A program made the translations under genes and the position numbers. This document shows, piece after piece, positions 1 through 8,054 of a stretch of 25,271 nt of DNA (its first letter is position 1; each line of letters begins with the position of its first letter). The DNA is taken from NCBI GenBank assembly GCA_910578305.1, contig CAJTQH010000017.1, positions 5,460 through 30,730 of the forward strand, written 5' to 3'. The DNA is from an uncultured Muribaculaceae bacterium (GTDB taxonomy: Bacteria > Bacteroidota > Bacteroidia > Bacteroidales > Muribaculaceae). Below the pieces are notes generated by a model. That model was given only the letters and a program-made list of their open reading frames with translations, did no database searches and was not told where the DNA came from.

Positions 1-664
1 GGATTACTTCTCCCTCCATCCTGACTTCCATCCCGATGTTTTCCTCGGCGACTCCTCTTTCGACTCTGCGGATCTTTACGGCTCCCTGTTCCATGACTTT
101 CCTTTTCATGCAACAGGAAGATGAGTATTACGGCGTATGCCACACCTATGATGCCAAACCAGTGGAATGTGCTTTGCCACGACAATTTGGTGGCAACAAG
201 TGCTCCGAATCCGCCTAATGCCTGTCCGCAATAAAGACCGGTCATGTGCAGGCCGATGGCAAGCGAGCGGCCTTTGCCTGTGAAAAAGTCAGCAATAAGC
301 GATAGTGCCGACGGGATGTATAGCGCTTCGCTCACGCCCATGATGCCGCGTAGCCACATAAGTTGGTGGAAATCATTGCAATACCCCATGGTGTAGGTGA
401 CGCCTGACCATACGCCACGATGAGCCACTTGCGACTTATGCGATCGGCTATGGCTCCCGAAAACGGGCTTGATATGCCATATATCCATAGAAATATGGCC
501 AAAAGTACGCCAAAAGCCTCGGTGTTGTGCAGAGCGGGTATGTCGATGGCTATATTTTTCTGCATGGTGGATAGCATCTGGCGATCCATATAATTAAGGA
601 GTGCAACCACCCATAGGAGCGCCACTACTATCCATGGATAAGACTTGCTTTGTGAGATTGACAT
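1..664 (-). pseudogene. MFS transporter, frameshifted, 3' end beyond window
   Basis: Inner-membrane major facilitator transporter, resembling the anion:cation symporter type that takes up sugar acids and related anions; the substrate is unknown. From ATG at 664 the protein reads NYMDRQM in helix 1 and the loop 2-3 motif ADRISRKW, then loses frame near position 412 and stops at 332. The next frame resumes at once with family-like sequence (WSGVTYTMGY, LRGIMGVSEALYIPSA, then a helix 4-6 region) and stays open to the left edge. Restoring frame needs 3n+1 bases. Spacing after the RK motif in this family suggests about 10 nt are missing. Past about position 118 the open frame becomes rich in R, S, G and K and another frame reads more naturally, so a second shift is possible. 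Its promoter looks intact. Divergent from zupT. The MFS call is firm; the substrate class is a guess. Confidence 0.8.
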
Positions 665-715
665 GGTATGTAATGAATTAAGGGTTATAAAATGCAGGTT
701 TATAATAGACAATGA

Positions 716-747
716 CAAATTTAGCGGATAATATTGTGAATTGCAAG
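716..747 (-). promoter_or_regulatory. Bacteroidetes-type promoter for the MFS gene
   Basis: On the minus strand the -7 box TAAATTTG lies at 723-716 and a -33 element CTTG at 747-744, separated by 20 nt. The box ends 51 nt before the ATG at 664. It also shows that the longer open frame, whose first ATG is at 937, is not the real start. Confidence 0.6.
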
Positions 748-821
748 CACGTTGTGTGAAAACTTGGCGAAACGATGTGCGATGTGATAAAACATATCGT
801 ATTATTTTGCGTTTACGAATT

Positions 822-1640
822 ATGGGACTATCATTTACATCGGAAGAAGTTATTCTGGCTCTTGGGCTGACGCTACTTGCTGGCATGGCCACGGGGGTGG
901 GATCGCTTATGGCTTTTTTCTCAAAGAGTACTAACAAGCGGTTTCTATCGTGGGCGCTCGGTCTGTCGGCCGGTGTTATGGTCTACGTATCGTTTATGGA
1001 GATGCTCCCGGAGTCGATGCGCGGCATGGCGGAGGTGATGCCCGGGCGATCGGGGGAGATGCTGGTGCTTCTCTCATTTTTCGGCGGCATAGCTCTGATA
1101 GCGTTGATAGATTATCTTATACCTGAGGATGAGAATCCGCATGAGACACTTACCGTGGAGCAGGCTGGTGGAGCAATGACACATGATGATGCTGGTATGC
1201 ATCGCACCGGTCTGATGGTGGCGGTGGCCATAGCGATACATAATTTTCCTGAAGGGATGGCTACGTTTGTTGCGGCACTTGACGGTCTGGATGTGGCATT
1301 GCCGATAGTGATAGCCATAGCGATACATAACATACCTGAGGGAATAGCTGTGTCGGTGCCGATATATCATGCTACCGGCAACAGACGTAAGGCTTTGAGC
1401 ATGTCGCTGCTGTCGGGTCTGGCCGAGCCGCTCGGAGCGATAGTGGGAATGCTTGTGCTCATGCCGCTATGGACGCCTATGGTCAGCTCCCTGCTATTGC
1501 CGGCAGTAGCGGGTATTATGGTGTATATATCATTTGACGAGCTGCTTCCGAGTTCGGAGCGTTACGGTCATCACCACATGGCTATAATAGGGGTGATTTG
1601 CGGTATGCTTGTTATGGGGGCGTCACTTCTGATTTTTTGA
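822..1640 (+). CDS. zupT: ZIP-family zinc/divalent metal transporter
   Basis: Inner-membrane uptake of zinc and possibly iron or manganese; 272 residues, the usual ZupT length. The two signature metal-site motifs of ZIP proteins are present: HNFPEG at residues 140-145 and HNIPEG at 169-174, followed by the conserved glutamate in SGLAEPLG (E202). About eight hydrophobic segments are visible. The variable cytoplasmic loop (about 105-128) carries a few His and Asp residues (THDDAGMH). I chose the ATG at 822 because it begins MGLSFTSEEV just before the first helix; the frame is open upstream to 741, but the residues encoded there are basic and unlike a ZIP N-terminus. Upstream is only an imperfect -7 like box near 802-809. 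The 3' end overlaps the convergent phosphoesterase gene by 18 nt. Confidence 0.92.
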   Translation: MGLSFTSEEVILALGLTLLAGMATGVGSLMAFFSKSTNKRFLSWALGLSAGVMVYVSFMEMLPESMRGMAEVMPGRSGEMLVLLSFFGGIALIALIDYLIPEDENPHETLTVEQAGGAMTHDDAGMHRTGLMVAVAIAIHNFPEGMATFVAALDGLDVALPIVIAIAIHNIPEGIAVSVPIYHATGNRRKALSMSLLSGLAEPLGAIVGMLVLMPLWTPMVSSLLLPAVAGIMVYISFDELLPSSERYGHHHMAIIGVICGMLVMGASLLIF

Positions 1641-3377
1641 GCTCAGCGGTCCGAACAGCAGTGTGCGGTCGGTCTTGGCGGCGGGCATAGCAATATCTGC
1701 GGGTATAAACTGCCAGTTGGCGTCGATGCGCGGAGTCACGGTGCCACGCTGTTCAATGGCTTTTATAAGATAGTATCGGAGATCTTTATCTGTGGCTCCG
1801 ACAATGCGGCTTTTGAGCTCTGAGTCGGGAATTCCTGCTCCTTTTGTCAGAAGATCGCCGCCTCCATTGCCACGATAGGAGTTGACGGCTACTTTATAGC
1901 GGAGGGAAAGATCAAACGGCGAGCCGTCGGACATGCCTGTGATGGTGATTTTCTGTCCCTTGGGTCTGGTGACATCCACGGTGTAGTTTATTCCTGCCGC
2001 CGAATCGAAGTTGTATGAGGGATTTTTCAGTCGATTTTGCTCAGGTGTAGGATCGGTCTGCTGAAAATCAATGAGATGTGGCTGCCTATCGGTAATCTGC
2101 CTTGTCCATAGTGAGTATGACTCCTCCAGATAGTCTTTAATCTCTTGTCCCGTCAGTTCCATGGTGTACAGCATGTTTTCGTATTTATAGAGCGTGAACA
2201 TGTCGCTTACCGTAAGAGGGCCGCGTGCTATCACTCCGGCAAACGACAGAGGGGCGGCAAACGATACATCTGCCCCCGAGATTTCAAGTTGAAGATCATG
2301 GAGTAGCGTCATGAATGCCGACGGTCCGAAGAATGCGTCAGAGGAGTGGAGTGAGTCAGTGACTTCGCCAAGGCATCGGGAGACGAACCCGAGAACCTTT
2401 TTTCGATGTCCGGCAAAATGATCCATGAATGATTGTGACGGGGAGAGACGGCTTACATCTATGATCTCCGGTGTGATTTCTTTCGACAATATGGCTCCAT
2501 TGCTGTCGCGTTCGACTGTGATGCGTACCGAGCCTATGGCCTGTGCGTTATTGGCGGGATTTATCACATGTACCTTGTTCCCGTCTATGTTTGTCACGGA
2601 ATCAAGATATTTCAGATGATCGTGGCCTATGAGTACGATGTCAAATCCAGGCACGTTGCGAGCCACTTCGACAGAGGCGTTTTCTACATACGAACCTGTC
2701 TTTTTTGAGGCATCATGACCTGAATGGAACAATCCGACTATGATGTCGGGCGATTCTTCGGCTATTATTTTAGGTATCCAACGGGCTGCTGTCGACGCCA
2801 TATCTTCAAATCTCAGGCCTTCCCACAGATTTTCGGGAAGCCATGCCGGGATAGCGGGAGTGATCAAGCCAAGAACGGCAATCTTCATGCCGCCGCGGTT
2901 GATGATGCGGTATGGCTCGAAGTACGGTTGCCCGGTTGTGGTATCAATCACATTGGCAGCAATGACGGGAGTGGATGTCTCGGCGCGCCAACGGTCATAG
3001 ACATTGTGTCCGGTCTCTATGTCGTGGTTGCCAATAGTTGCTGCGTCGTATGCCAAAAAGTTGTATATTTCTGATGCTATGTGGCGTGATGTTGTGTCGA
3101 TATAGTTGTAGTAATAGACTGTAGGTTGCCCCTGCAGTATGTCGCCGTTGTCAAGCAATACTACGTTGTGGCTTCCTTCGGATTTGCGAATGGAGTCTAC
3201 GGCTGTGGCTACACGGGCCATAGAGCCGGTGGCGGCCTGCATTGAGATATAGTCGGTGGGGAAAAAGTTGCCGTGGACGTCGGTAGTGTACAGAAGTCTT
3301 ACCGATGAGGTGTGTGTGCTTGCTGACATGGAAATGACTGATGCTGCTATGAGTGATGTGATGGCTTTACGTATCAT
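1623..3377 (-). CDS. Secreted 5'-nucleotidase / 2',3'-cyclic phosphodiesterase-like metallophosphoesterase
   Basis: UshA/CpdB-type two-domain enzyme of 584 residues, expected in the periplasm or on the surface, hydrolysing nucleotides or cyclic nucleotides to nucleosides. A signal peptide covers about residues 1-20. The dinuclear-metal phosphoesterase motifs appear in order: TTDVHG (D33, H35), LLDNGD (76, 79), GNHD (116-119), GLFHSGHD (215-222) and GHDH (251-254). The C-terminal 5'-nucleotidase domain follows from about residue 340; its SYRGNGGGDLL segment near residue 500 fits the substrate-binding region. It is the last gene of a tightly spaced run with tdk and a DUF3108 gene (24 nt gap upstream), so it may supply nucleosides for salvage. 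Exact substrate cannot be told from sequence. The 3' end overlaps zupT by 18 nt, tail to tail. Confidence 0.9.
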   Translation of the reverse strand: MIRKAITSLIAASVISMSASTHTSSVRLLYTTDVHGNFFPTDYISMQAATGSMARVATAVDSIRKSEGSHNVVLLDNGDILQGQPTVYYYNYIDTTSRHIASEIYNFLAYDAATIGNHDIETGHNVYDRWRAETSTPVIAANVIDTTTGQPYFEPYRIINRGGMKIAVLGLITPAIPAWLPENLWEGLRFEDMASTAARWIPKIIAEESPDIIVGLFHSGHDASKKTGSYVENASVEVARNVPGFDIVLIGHDHLKYLDSVTNIDGNKVHVINPANNAQAIGSVRITVERDSNGAILSKEITPEIIDVSRLSPSQSFMDHFAGHRKKVLGFVSRCLGEVTDSLHSSDAFFGPSAFMTLLHDLQLEISGADVSFAAPLSFAGVIARGPLTVSDMFTLYKYENMLYTMELTGQEIKDYLEESYSLWTRQITDRQPHLIDFQQTDPTPEQNRLKNPSYNFDSAAGINYTVDVTRPKGQKITITGMSDGSPFDLSLRYKVAVNSYRGNGGGDLLTKGAGIPDSELKSRIVGATDKDLRYYLIKAIEQRGTVTPRIDANWQFIPADIAMPAAKTDRTLLFGPLSSKNQK

Positions 3378-3401
3378 CGGGTAGGTGGTTGGGTGTAAAT
3401 G

Positions 3402-4142
3402 TCAGGGGATGTACAGGCACTGTACTTTGCCGATTTTTACTTCTCCGACAATCTTTATCGGTATGCGCGACGGTTCGGTAGACAGCCATGCATCAATTGG
3501 CTCGGATGTCTTTTTCTTACCCTCGGATGTGAACCGGAATGAGATTTTGTAGGTCTGATAGGTCTTGCCGTCGAGTTTTATGTCTTCAATACCGAGATAT
3601 GTTATGGTAAGAAACTCTTTGCGCTTGCCGGAAAAAATGTTGATGCGGATGCTCTGACCCTGAAACATGTCGGAGAAATCGAGCGAGCGCAGATAATAGA
3701 ATGATGACAGAAGATCCACCGCCGGGCCCTGTGCTTCGAGCGTTATCTCGGATCTGGTGTCGGTCGACTCCTTTTTGCCACGTCGTATGCGTGTGCAATG
3801 GGCTTTGGATGTGTATCCTTCGCGTGTAAACGAAAGTATGTCGCATGCGTATCGTCCGTCTTCGTGGGCTATGCGTCGATAACTTACGGGCAGATGGTCG
3901 GCAACGGTGATTGTGGTGAGCAATGTGTCGCGAACCTTAAATATCCGATCGGCCCAAGGCTCAGTGCGGGCTATCATGGTGGCATGCATCAGCGAGCCGT
4001 CGTTGCGTGTAGTGAAAGTGGCTCTGCCGGCTTGTTTGTGTATTAGCCCCCATTTATAAGTTATCTTGTAATTCAGGGTCTCATTGGCGGCTATAGTCAA
4101 AGCAGGCAGCAATGCCAGAAGAAGAGAGATTAGTCGAACCAT
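3402..4142 (-). CDS. DUF3108 domain-containing exported protein
   Basis: A 246-residue protein with a cleavable signal peptide (hydrophobic stretch to about residue 19, ending TIAAN), so periplasmic or outer-membrane associated. The body matches my recollection of DUF3108: an early LNYKITYKWGLIHKQAG segment, alternating beta strands, a mid-protein LLSSFYYLRSLDF segment, and a C-terminal strand SRIPIKIVGEVKIG. Function of the family is not known. It lies 11 nt after tdk and 24 nt before the 5'-nucleotidase-like gene, so the three are almost certainly co-transcribed. Whether it is functionally tied to nucleotide salvage is open; DUF3108 proteins are also found in other contexts in Bacteroidales. 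Confidence 0.8.
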   Translation of the reverse strand: MVRLISLLLALLPALTIAANETLNYKITYKWGLIHKQAGRATFTTRNDGSLMHATMIARTEPWADRIFKVRDTLLTTITVADHLPVSYRRIAHEDGRYACDILSFTREGYTSKAHCTRIRRGKKESTDTRSEITLEAQGPAVDLLSSFYYLRSLDFSDMFQGQSIRINIFSGKRKEFLTITYLGIEDIKLDGKTYQTYKISFRFTSEGKKKTSEPIDAWLSTEPSRIPIKIVGEVKIGKVQCLYIP

Positions 4143-4153
4143 GCGTAATTGTG

Positions 4154-4795
4154 TTATTTATGAGTCTTGAACTCGGCAAAAGGAAGTGATATGCGGGTGG
4201 ATTGTTCGATTCGCTTGTTGCGCCAGCATTTACGACATACAGCTATATATCGGTCGTCGCCGCCAATCTCGACCTGTGCGCCTTCTTCCACAAAGTCTCC
4301 GTTGCTGTCTATTCGGGCGTTGATTATGGTTTTGCGCCCACAGTTGCATGTCGACTTTATCTCATCGATGGAATCGGCTACTTCAAACAGACGGCGCGAA
4401 CCTTCAAACAGATGGCTTTTGAAGTCGGTGCGTAGCCCATAACATATGACATTGCTGCCAAAATCGTCAACTATACGTGCGAGCTGGTCGACCTGCTCCG
4501 AAGTCAGGAACTGTGCTTCATCGACCAGAAACCAATCGATAACGCTCATGTTTTGTTCAAACAGGTGTTGTGCCAGTTCATACAGGTTGGTGTCGTTATA
4601 GATCCATTCGCATTCGCGTTCTATGCCGAGTCTTGAACGGATCACGTTGCGGTTTTCACGGGTGTCTATAATAGGTTTGAGGCATACGTATCGCATGCCT
4701 CGTTCTTCAAAGTTATATGCTTGAGTGAGCAATAGGGCCGTTTTTGCCGAACCCATTGTGCCATAGCGGAAATAGAGTTTGCCTTTTCGGTTCAT
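4154..4795 (-). CDS. tdk: Thymidine kinase
   Basis: Phosphorylates thymidine to dTMP in the salvage pathway; cytoplasmic, 213 residues. The type II thymidine kinase layout is complete: P-loop GTMGSAKT at residues 12-19 (an S-A-K-T variant of the common S-G-K form), DEAQF at 92-96 with E93 as the expected catalytic base, the lasso-region GSRRLFEVADSIDEIKS, and a zinc ribbon with cysteines at 150, 152, 187 and 190. It is the first gene of the tdk - DUF3108 - phosphoesterase run. A promoter lies directly upstream with only 18 nt between the -7 box and the ATG. Confidence 0.95.
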   Translation of the reverse strand: MNRKGKLYFRYGTMGSAKTALLLTQAYNFEERGMRYVCLKPIIDTRENRNVIRSRLGIERECEWIYNDTNLYELAQHLFEQNMSVIDWFLVDEAQFLTSEQVDQLARIVDDFGSNVICYGLRTDFKSHLFEGSRRLFEVADSIDEIKSTCNCGRKTIINARIDSNGDFVEEGAQVEIGGDDRYIAVCRKCWRNKRIEQSTRISLPFAEFKTHK

Positions 4796-4813
4796 CAGAT
4801 AATAGATTTTTCA

Positions 4814-4846
4814 CAAAGATAATAACAATATCCTTATGTGTTCGAA
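4814..4846 (-). promoter_or_regulatory. Promoter for the tdk operon
   Basis: Minus-strand -7 box TATCTTTG at 4821-4814, matching TAnnTTTG exactly. The best -33 candidate is TTCG at 4846-4843 with a 21-nt spacer, a weak match. The box ends 18 nt before the tdk ATG. Confidence 0.5.
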
Positions 4847-4920
4847 TAAATATATCTGAAAATGGTGTTAAAAGGATGTGTCTCCGGATAACCGGCTCTA
4901 TGGCAGGGCGTGACCGGTAA

Positions 4921-5433
4921 CTAATCGTCGAGATTTATTTTAAGCACACGTCCGTGGCTGTCAAAACGTATGTCGTCAATGTCGGTACCTCTGAATTCTA
5001 CCTTATAGCCACGAGTACTGCGCTTTATAGTCTCAATACTGCCGGCGAGTCCACGGCGTTCGATCTCTTTACGGGCCATGTCGGGAATGAGATGGCGTAC
5101 AAGATCCATGGGCAGTACACGTCGGTTGCCTGCATCGACTTCTGTCCACTGTCCTTTAGAGTCGAATTCGATATCTGTACCATCGGCCAGATCTATATCG
5201 TATGAGTGATCGGTGAACTCTAATTCACACTTCGTTACGGTTTTATCCTTAAAGAGTTTCTTTAGAAATTCGCGGGCTTCTTTCGGGAGTTGGCTGAGGT
5301 CTACCGAACCGGCTATAACGGGGCCTACGCCTTCCCAAAGAACAGGAGGCTGGGGCTGTGTTGACTGTGCAGGAAGAATCAGCGGTGACATCATGGCCAT
5401 TGCTGCGATGAGAATTACATTTCGATTCATCAT
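4921..5433 (-). CDS. PepSY-like secreted protein (DUF2874 type)
   Basis: A 170-residue exported protein with a signal peptide ending about residue 22 (ILPAQS). The middle (about 47-105) reads LPKEAREFLKKLFKD, then YDIDLADGTDIEFDSKGQW, the characteristic PepSY-like repeat of Bacteroidetes. A second half-repeat ends the protein: YKVEFRGTDIDDIRFDSHGR. Such proteins are periplasmic and small; a role as binding or inhibitory proteins is presumed by fold only. The ATG at 5433 and the next codon are both Met. No clear -7 box is seen upstream, but a perfect 14-bp palindrome sits 21 nt before the start. Downstream there is a 125-bp gap before tdk, which has its own promoter. Confidence 0.75.
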   Translation of the reverse strand: MMNRNVILIAAMAMMSPLILPAQSTQPQPPVLWEGVGPVIAGSVDLSQLPKEAREFLKKLFKDKTVTKCELEFTDHSYDIDLADGTDIEFDSKGQWTEVDAGNRRVLPMDLVRHLIPDMARKEIERRGLAGSIETIKRSTRGYKVEFRGTDIDDIRFDSHGRVLKINLDD

Positions 5434-5454
5434 ATCGTGAGTGATTTTATTATT

Positions 5455-5468
5455 GTTGATATATCAAC
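5455..5468. repeat. Perfect 14-bp palindrome upstream of the PepSY-like gene
   Basis: The sequence GTTGATATATCAAC reads the same on both strands. It lies in the 63-bp gap between nadE and the PepSY-like gene, 21 nt upstream of the latter's ATG. It is not followed by a T-run, so it is more likely a protein-binding site than a terminator; this is inference. Confidence 0.45.
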
Positions 5469-5496
5469 CGATATGTCAGCAATAAAGTTCACGGGA

Positions 5497-7392
5497 TCAT
5501 GCCGGATTGATCTCATCGACCTCTTTTAGCCACAATGCAGCAGAGGCATCCGACGGCATGCGCCAGTCGCCTCGAGGTGACAGGCAAACGCTTCCTACTT
5601 TGGGGCCATCTGGTAGACACGAACGCTTAAACTGCTGCGTGAAGAATCGTCGATAGAAGTTTCTGAGCCAGTGATGTATCGTGGTGTTGTCGTAGCTGTC
5701 GCCAAATGCCATTCGGGCGAGCATGAACACTCGGCGGGGAGAGAATCCATAGCGCAACATGTAATATAAGAAGAAGTCGTGGAGTTCGTAAGGCCCTACA
5801 AGTTCTTCGGTTTTCTGCTTTATGTTGCCATTGTCGTCGGCAGGAGTGAGCTCGGGCGATATGGGTGTGTCGAAAATATCGTTGAGCGTTGCCGCCAGTT
5901 CGCTGTCGGAGGTAGTCCGAGCGTAATGGCGTACCAGATATTTTACCAATGTTTTAGGAACACCAGCATTAACTCCATACATTGACATGTGGTCGCCGTT
6001 GTAGGTGGCCCAACCGAGAGCGAGTTCCGACAGATCGCCTGTGCCGAGGACGAGTCCGCCGGTCTGGTTGGCGATGTCCATGAGTATCTGTGTGCGTTCA
6101 CGTGCCTGCGAGTTTTCGTAGGTCACATCGTGAACCGATGCGTCATGGCCGATGTCTTTGAAATGTTGCGTGACTGCAGCTGCGATAGGAATTTCACGGA
6201 TTGTAACTCCGAGACGTTTCATCAGTTTTATGGCATTGTCGTATGTGCGATCGGTAGTGCCGAATCCGGGCATGGTGACTCCCACAATATCGGCGACATT
6301 ACCTCCGAGTCGGCGCACAGTGCCAACGGCTACGAGCAGAGCCAGGGTGGAATCAAGGCCTCCAGATATTCCTACGACAAGCCGGTTGCTGCCAACTGCG
6401 GCAAGGCGTCGGGCAAGTCCGCATTCCTGTATAGTGGTGATCTCACGGCATCGGTCATCGAGCAGAGAGTCTGTGGGAGGCACGAATGGGTGAGGGTTGA
6501 CGCGGCGATATTCGGGGGTGAACTCCGGATCAAATTCAATGGAGTGTACTGACGGTGTGGGTATGCAGTCGTTGATACATGCACAATCATTGAATGTGCC
6601 GGTGTGCATGCGGTCGCGTGTGATGGCTTCAATATCCACATCTGCTATAAGGCAGTGTGGCGACAGAAAGTCTTCGCGGTCGTTTTCGCCAAGCAGTGTG
6701 CCGCATTCGGCTATGATGGTTTTGGGCAGGAATACGAGGTCGGAGGTAGACTCGCCGAACCCGGCTGAAGCATAGCAGTAGGCACACAGGCAGCGAGCCG
6801 ACTGTTGTCGGATGAGCGACATCAGATAATCGTGTTTGCCAATAAGATCGTCTGAGGCCGAGAGGTTGAATATGACCTGAGCGCCGCTCATGGCGAGGTT
6901 GCATGACGGTGGTACGGGAACCCAAAGGTCCTCGCAGATCTCTATGCCGATTTTTGCTCCGTGGCATTCGAATACATGAGGTGTCTCTGGTGTATCCGAG
7001 GGGCTGAACCAGCGACGTTCGTAAAATTCGTTGTAAGTGGGTAGATATGTTTTCTCTACAATGTCGATACTGCCGTTGCGAACCAGTGCGGCGCAATTGT
7101 AAAGGGCGTTGCCCCTCATCATCGGCAGACCTACGATGACGTGTATGTTGAGGTTTCGTGATTCGGTAGCTATTTTTTCAAGGCCGGTGGCTGCGGCATT
7201 GATAAGAGAGGAATTGTGAAACAGATCGCCACAAGTGTATCCGGTGATGCAAAGTTCCGGAAATACTGCTACTTCTACGCCGGCATCGTTGAGCTGACGA
7301 ATGTAAAGTATGATTTGTTCGACATTGAAATCCACATCGGCAACTCTGTGAGCAGGGGCTACAGAGGCTATTCTAAGATATCCGTTGGTCAT
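5497..7392 (-). CDS. nadE: Glutamine-dependent NAD(+) synthetase
   Basis: Catalyses the last step of NAD synthesis, amidating nicotinic acid adenine dinucleotide with ATP and ammonia from glutamine. The protein has 631 residues in two domains. The N-terminal nitrilase-type glutaminase domain has the Glu-Lys-Cys triad at E46 (FPELCITGY), K114 (VEKTYLP) and C153 (GIEICEDLW). The C-terminal synthetase domain has the PP-loop SGGLDS at 343-348, GTGDLSELALGW around 457-468, and the substrate segment RSCLPDGPKVG near the end. The length is somewhat short of the roughly 640-680 common for this family but no motif is missing. The ATG at 7392 follows a -7 like box by 23 nt. It may be co-transcribed with the PepSY-like gene 63 nt downstream. 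Confidence 0.95.
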   Translation of the reverse strand: MTNGYLRIASVAPAHRVADVDFNVEQIILYIRQLNDAGVEVAVFPELCITGYTCGDLFHNSSLINAAATGLEKIATESRNLNIHVIVGLPMMRGNALYNCAALVRNGSIDIVEKTYLPTYNEFYERRWFSPSDTPETPHVFECHGAKIGIEICEDLWVPVPPSCNLAMSGAQVIFNLSASDDLIGKHDYLMSLIRQQSARCLCAYCYASAGFGESTSDLVFLPKTIIAECGTLLGENDREDFLSPHCLIADVDIEAITRDRMHTGTFNDCACINDCIPTPSVHSIEFDPEFTPEYRRVNPHPFVPPTDSLLDDRCREITTIQECGLARRLAAVGSNRLVVGISGGLDSTLALLVAVGTVRRLGGNVADIVGVTMPGFGTTDRTYDNAIKLMKRLGVTIREIPIAAAVTQHFKDIGHDASVHDVTYENSQARERTQILMDIANQTGGLVLGTGDLSELALGWATYNGDHMSMYGVNAGVPKTLVKYLVRHYARTTSDSELAATLNDIFDTPISPELTPADDNGNIKQKTEELVGPYELHDFFLYYMLRYGFSPRRVFMLARMAFGDSYDNTTIHHWLRNFYRRFFTQQFKRSCLPDGPKVGSVCLSPRGDWRMPSDASAALWLKEVDEINPA

Positions 7393-7415
7393 GAGTAGAG
7401 TGAAATTATTTTGTG

Positions 7416-7423
7416 CAAAAATA
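7416..7423 (-). promoter_or_regulatory. Putative -7 box for nadE
   Basis: TATTTTTG on the minus strand at 7423-7416 ends 23 nt before the nadE ATG, the same distance seen at other promoters here. No well-spaced -33 box accompanies it (the nearest TTTG is 24 nt away), so support is partial. Confidence 0.4.
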
Positions 7424-7466
7424 AGTATTTCATCGCAGAGATAGTAACAAATTGAACAGAAACAAT

Positions 7467-7474
7467 TACTTTTG
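7467..7474 (+). promoter_or_regulatory. Putative -7 box for the small outer-membrane barrel gene
   Basis: TACTTTTG at 7467-7474 fits TAnnTTTG and ends 49 nt before the ATG at 7524. No -33 element with normal spacing is visible. The A/T-rich leader contains repeated taacatt-like stretches but no clear structure. Confidence 0.4.
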
Positions 7475-7523
7475 CGTTTAACATTTTAAATTTAACATTC
7501 ACCACATTTATAATATACATCAC

Positions 7524-8048
7524 ATGAGACTGCACATACGTACTATTATTTTAACGGCTATAGCTGCGCTTTTTCTCGTAACGCCGCTTGATGTCCACGC
7601 ACAGCGAGGAGAAAAAAGCGTGGGCCTACGTGCCGGTTTTACGACCCGCAACACCACTGCTGCAGCCGGATTGTATTTTTCCTATCGGTTTACCGAGCAT
7701 TTCAGATTCGCTCCAAAGATGGACTATGCATTCCGTCATTATGGTACCGATGCGTTTCTGTTTAATTTCGATGCGGAAATGCCAATAGCATTGAATCCTG
7801 AAAAGACGGTGAATTTCTATCCGATTGGAGGTCTGAACTATTCGACATTCAGTACACACAAGCAGGTGATTGATACTGCTGAATCCATAGACTCATCGGA
7901 GCGAACAAATCACTTCGGGCTAAATATCGGAGCCGGCATTGAATTTTTTCCGACTCAGACGCTGCGCCTTATGCTTGAAAGTAAGTGTCTGCTCATGAAG
8001 CAGAATACCGGTGGATGGATTAATATAGGCATCGGATATCGTTTCTGA
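7524..8048 (+). CDS. Small outer-membrane beta-barrel protein
   Basis: A 174-residue exported protein. The signal peptide runs to about residue 26 (a hydrophobic core ending DVHAQ). The rest is made of alternating amphipathic strands with glycine/aromatic turns (GLRAGFTTR, AAAGLYFSYRF, GLNIGAGIEFF) and ends in a C-terminal strand GIGYRF with terminal Phe, the signal recognised by the barrel assembly machinery. This is typical of the eight-stranded OMP beta-barrel families abundant in Bacteroidetes. No specific function can be assigned. It stands alone on the plus strand, 6 bp tail-to-tail from the acyl-CoA synthetase gene. Confidence 0.75.
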   Translation: MRLHIRTIILTAIAALFLVTPLDVHAQRGEKSVGLRAGFTTRNTTAAAGLYFSYRFTEHFRFAPKMDYAFRHYGTDAFLFNFDAEMPIALNPEKTVNFYPIGGLNYSTFSTHKQVIDTAESIDSSERTNHFGLNIGAGIEFFPTQTLRLMLESKCLLMKQNTGGWINIGIGYRF

Positions 8049-8054
8049 TGCCGG

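Noticed and set aside
782..795. Zur-like dyad ATGT-N6-ACAT upstream of zupT
   Set aside because: Only four bases per arm match and the centre is asymmetric; too weak to call a zinc-regulator site.
332..937. 201-residue open frame starting far upstream of the MFS gene
   Set aside because: The first 91 codons cross the divergent promoter and the zupT 5' end and look non-coding; the real start is 664, and the frame ends early because of the frameshift.
4880..4920. Possible terminator after the PepSY-like gene
   Set aside because: Only 4-5 bp ACCGG/CCGGT stems with a long loop and no T-run.
5989..6552. 187-residue open frame on the plus strand
   Set aside because: It lies wholly inside nadE on the opposite strand, where all catalytic motifs are clear; a shadow frame.
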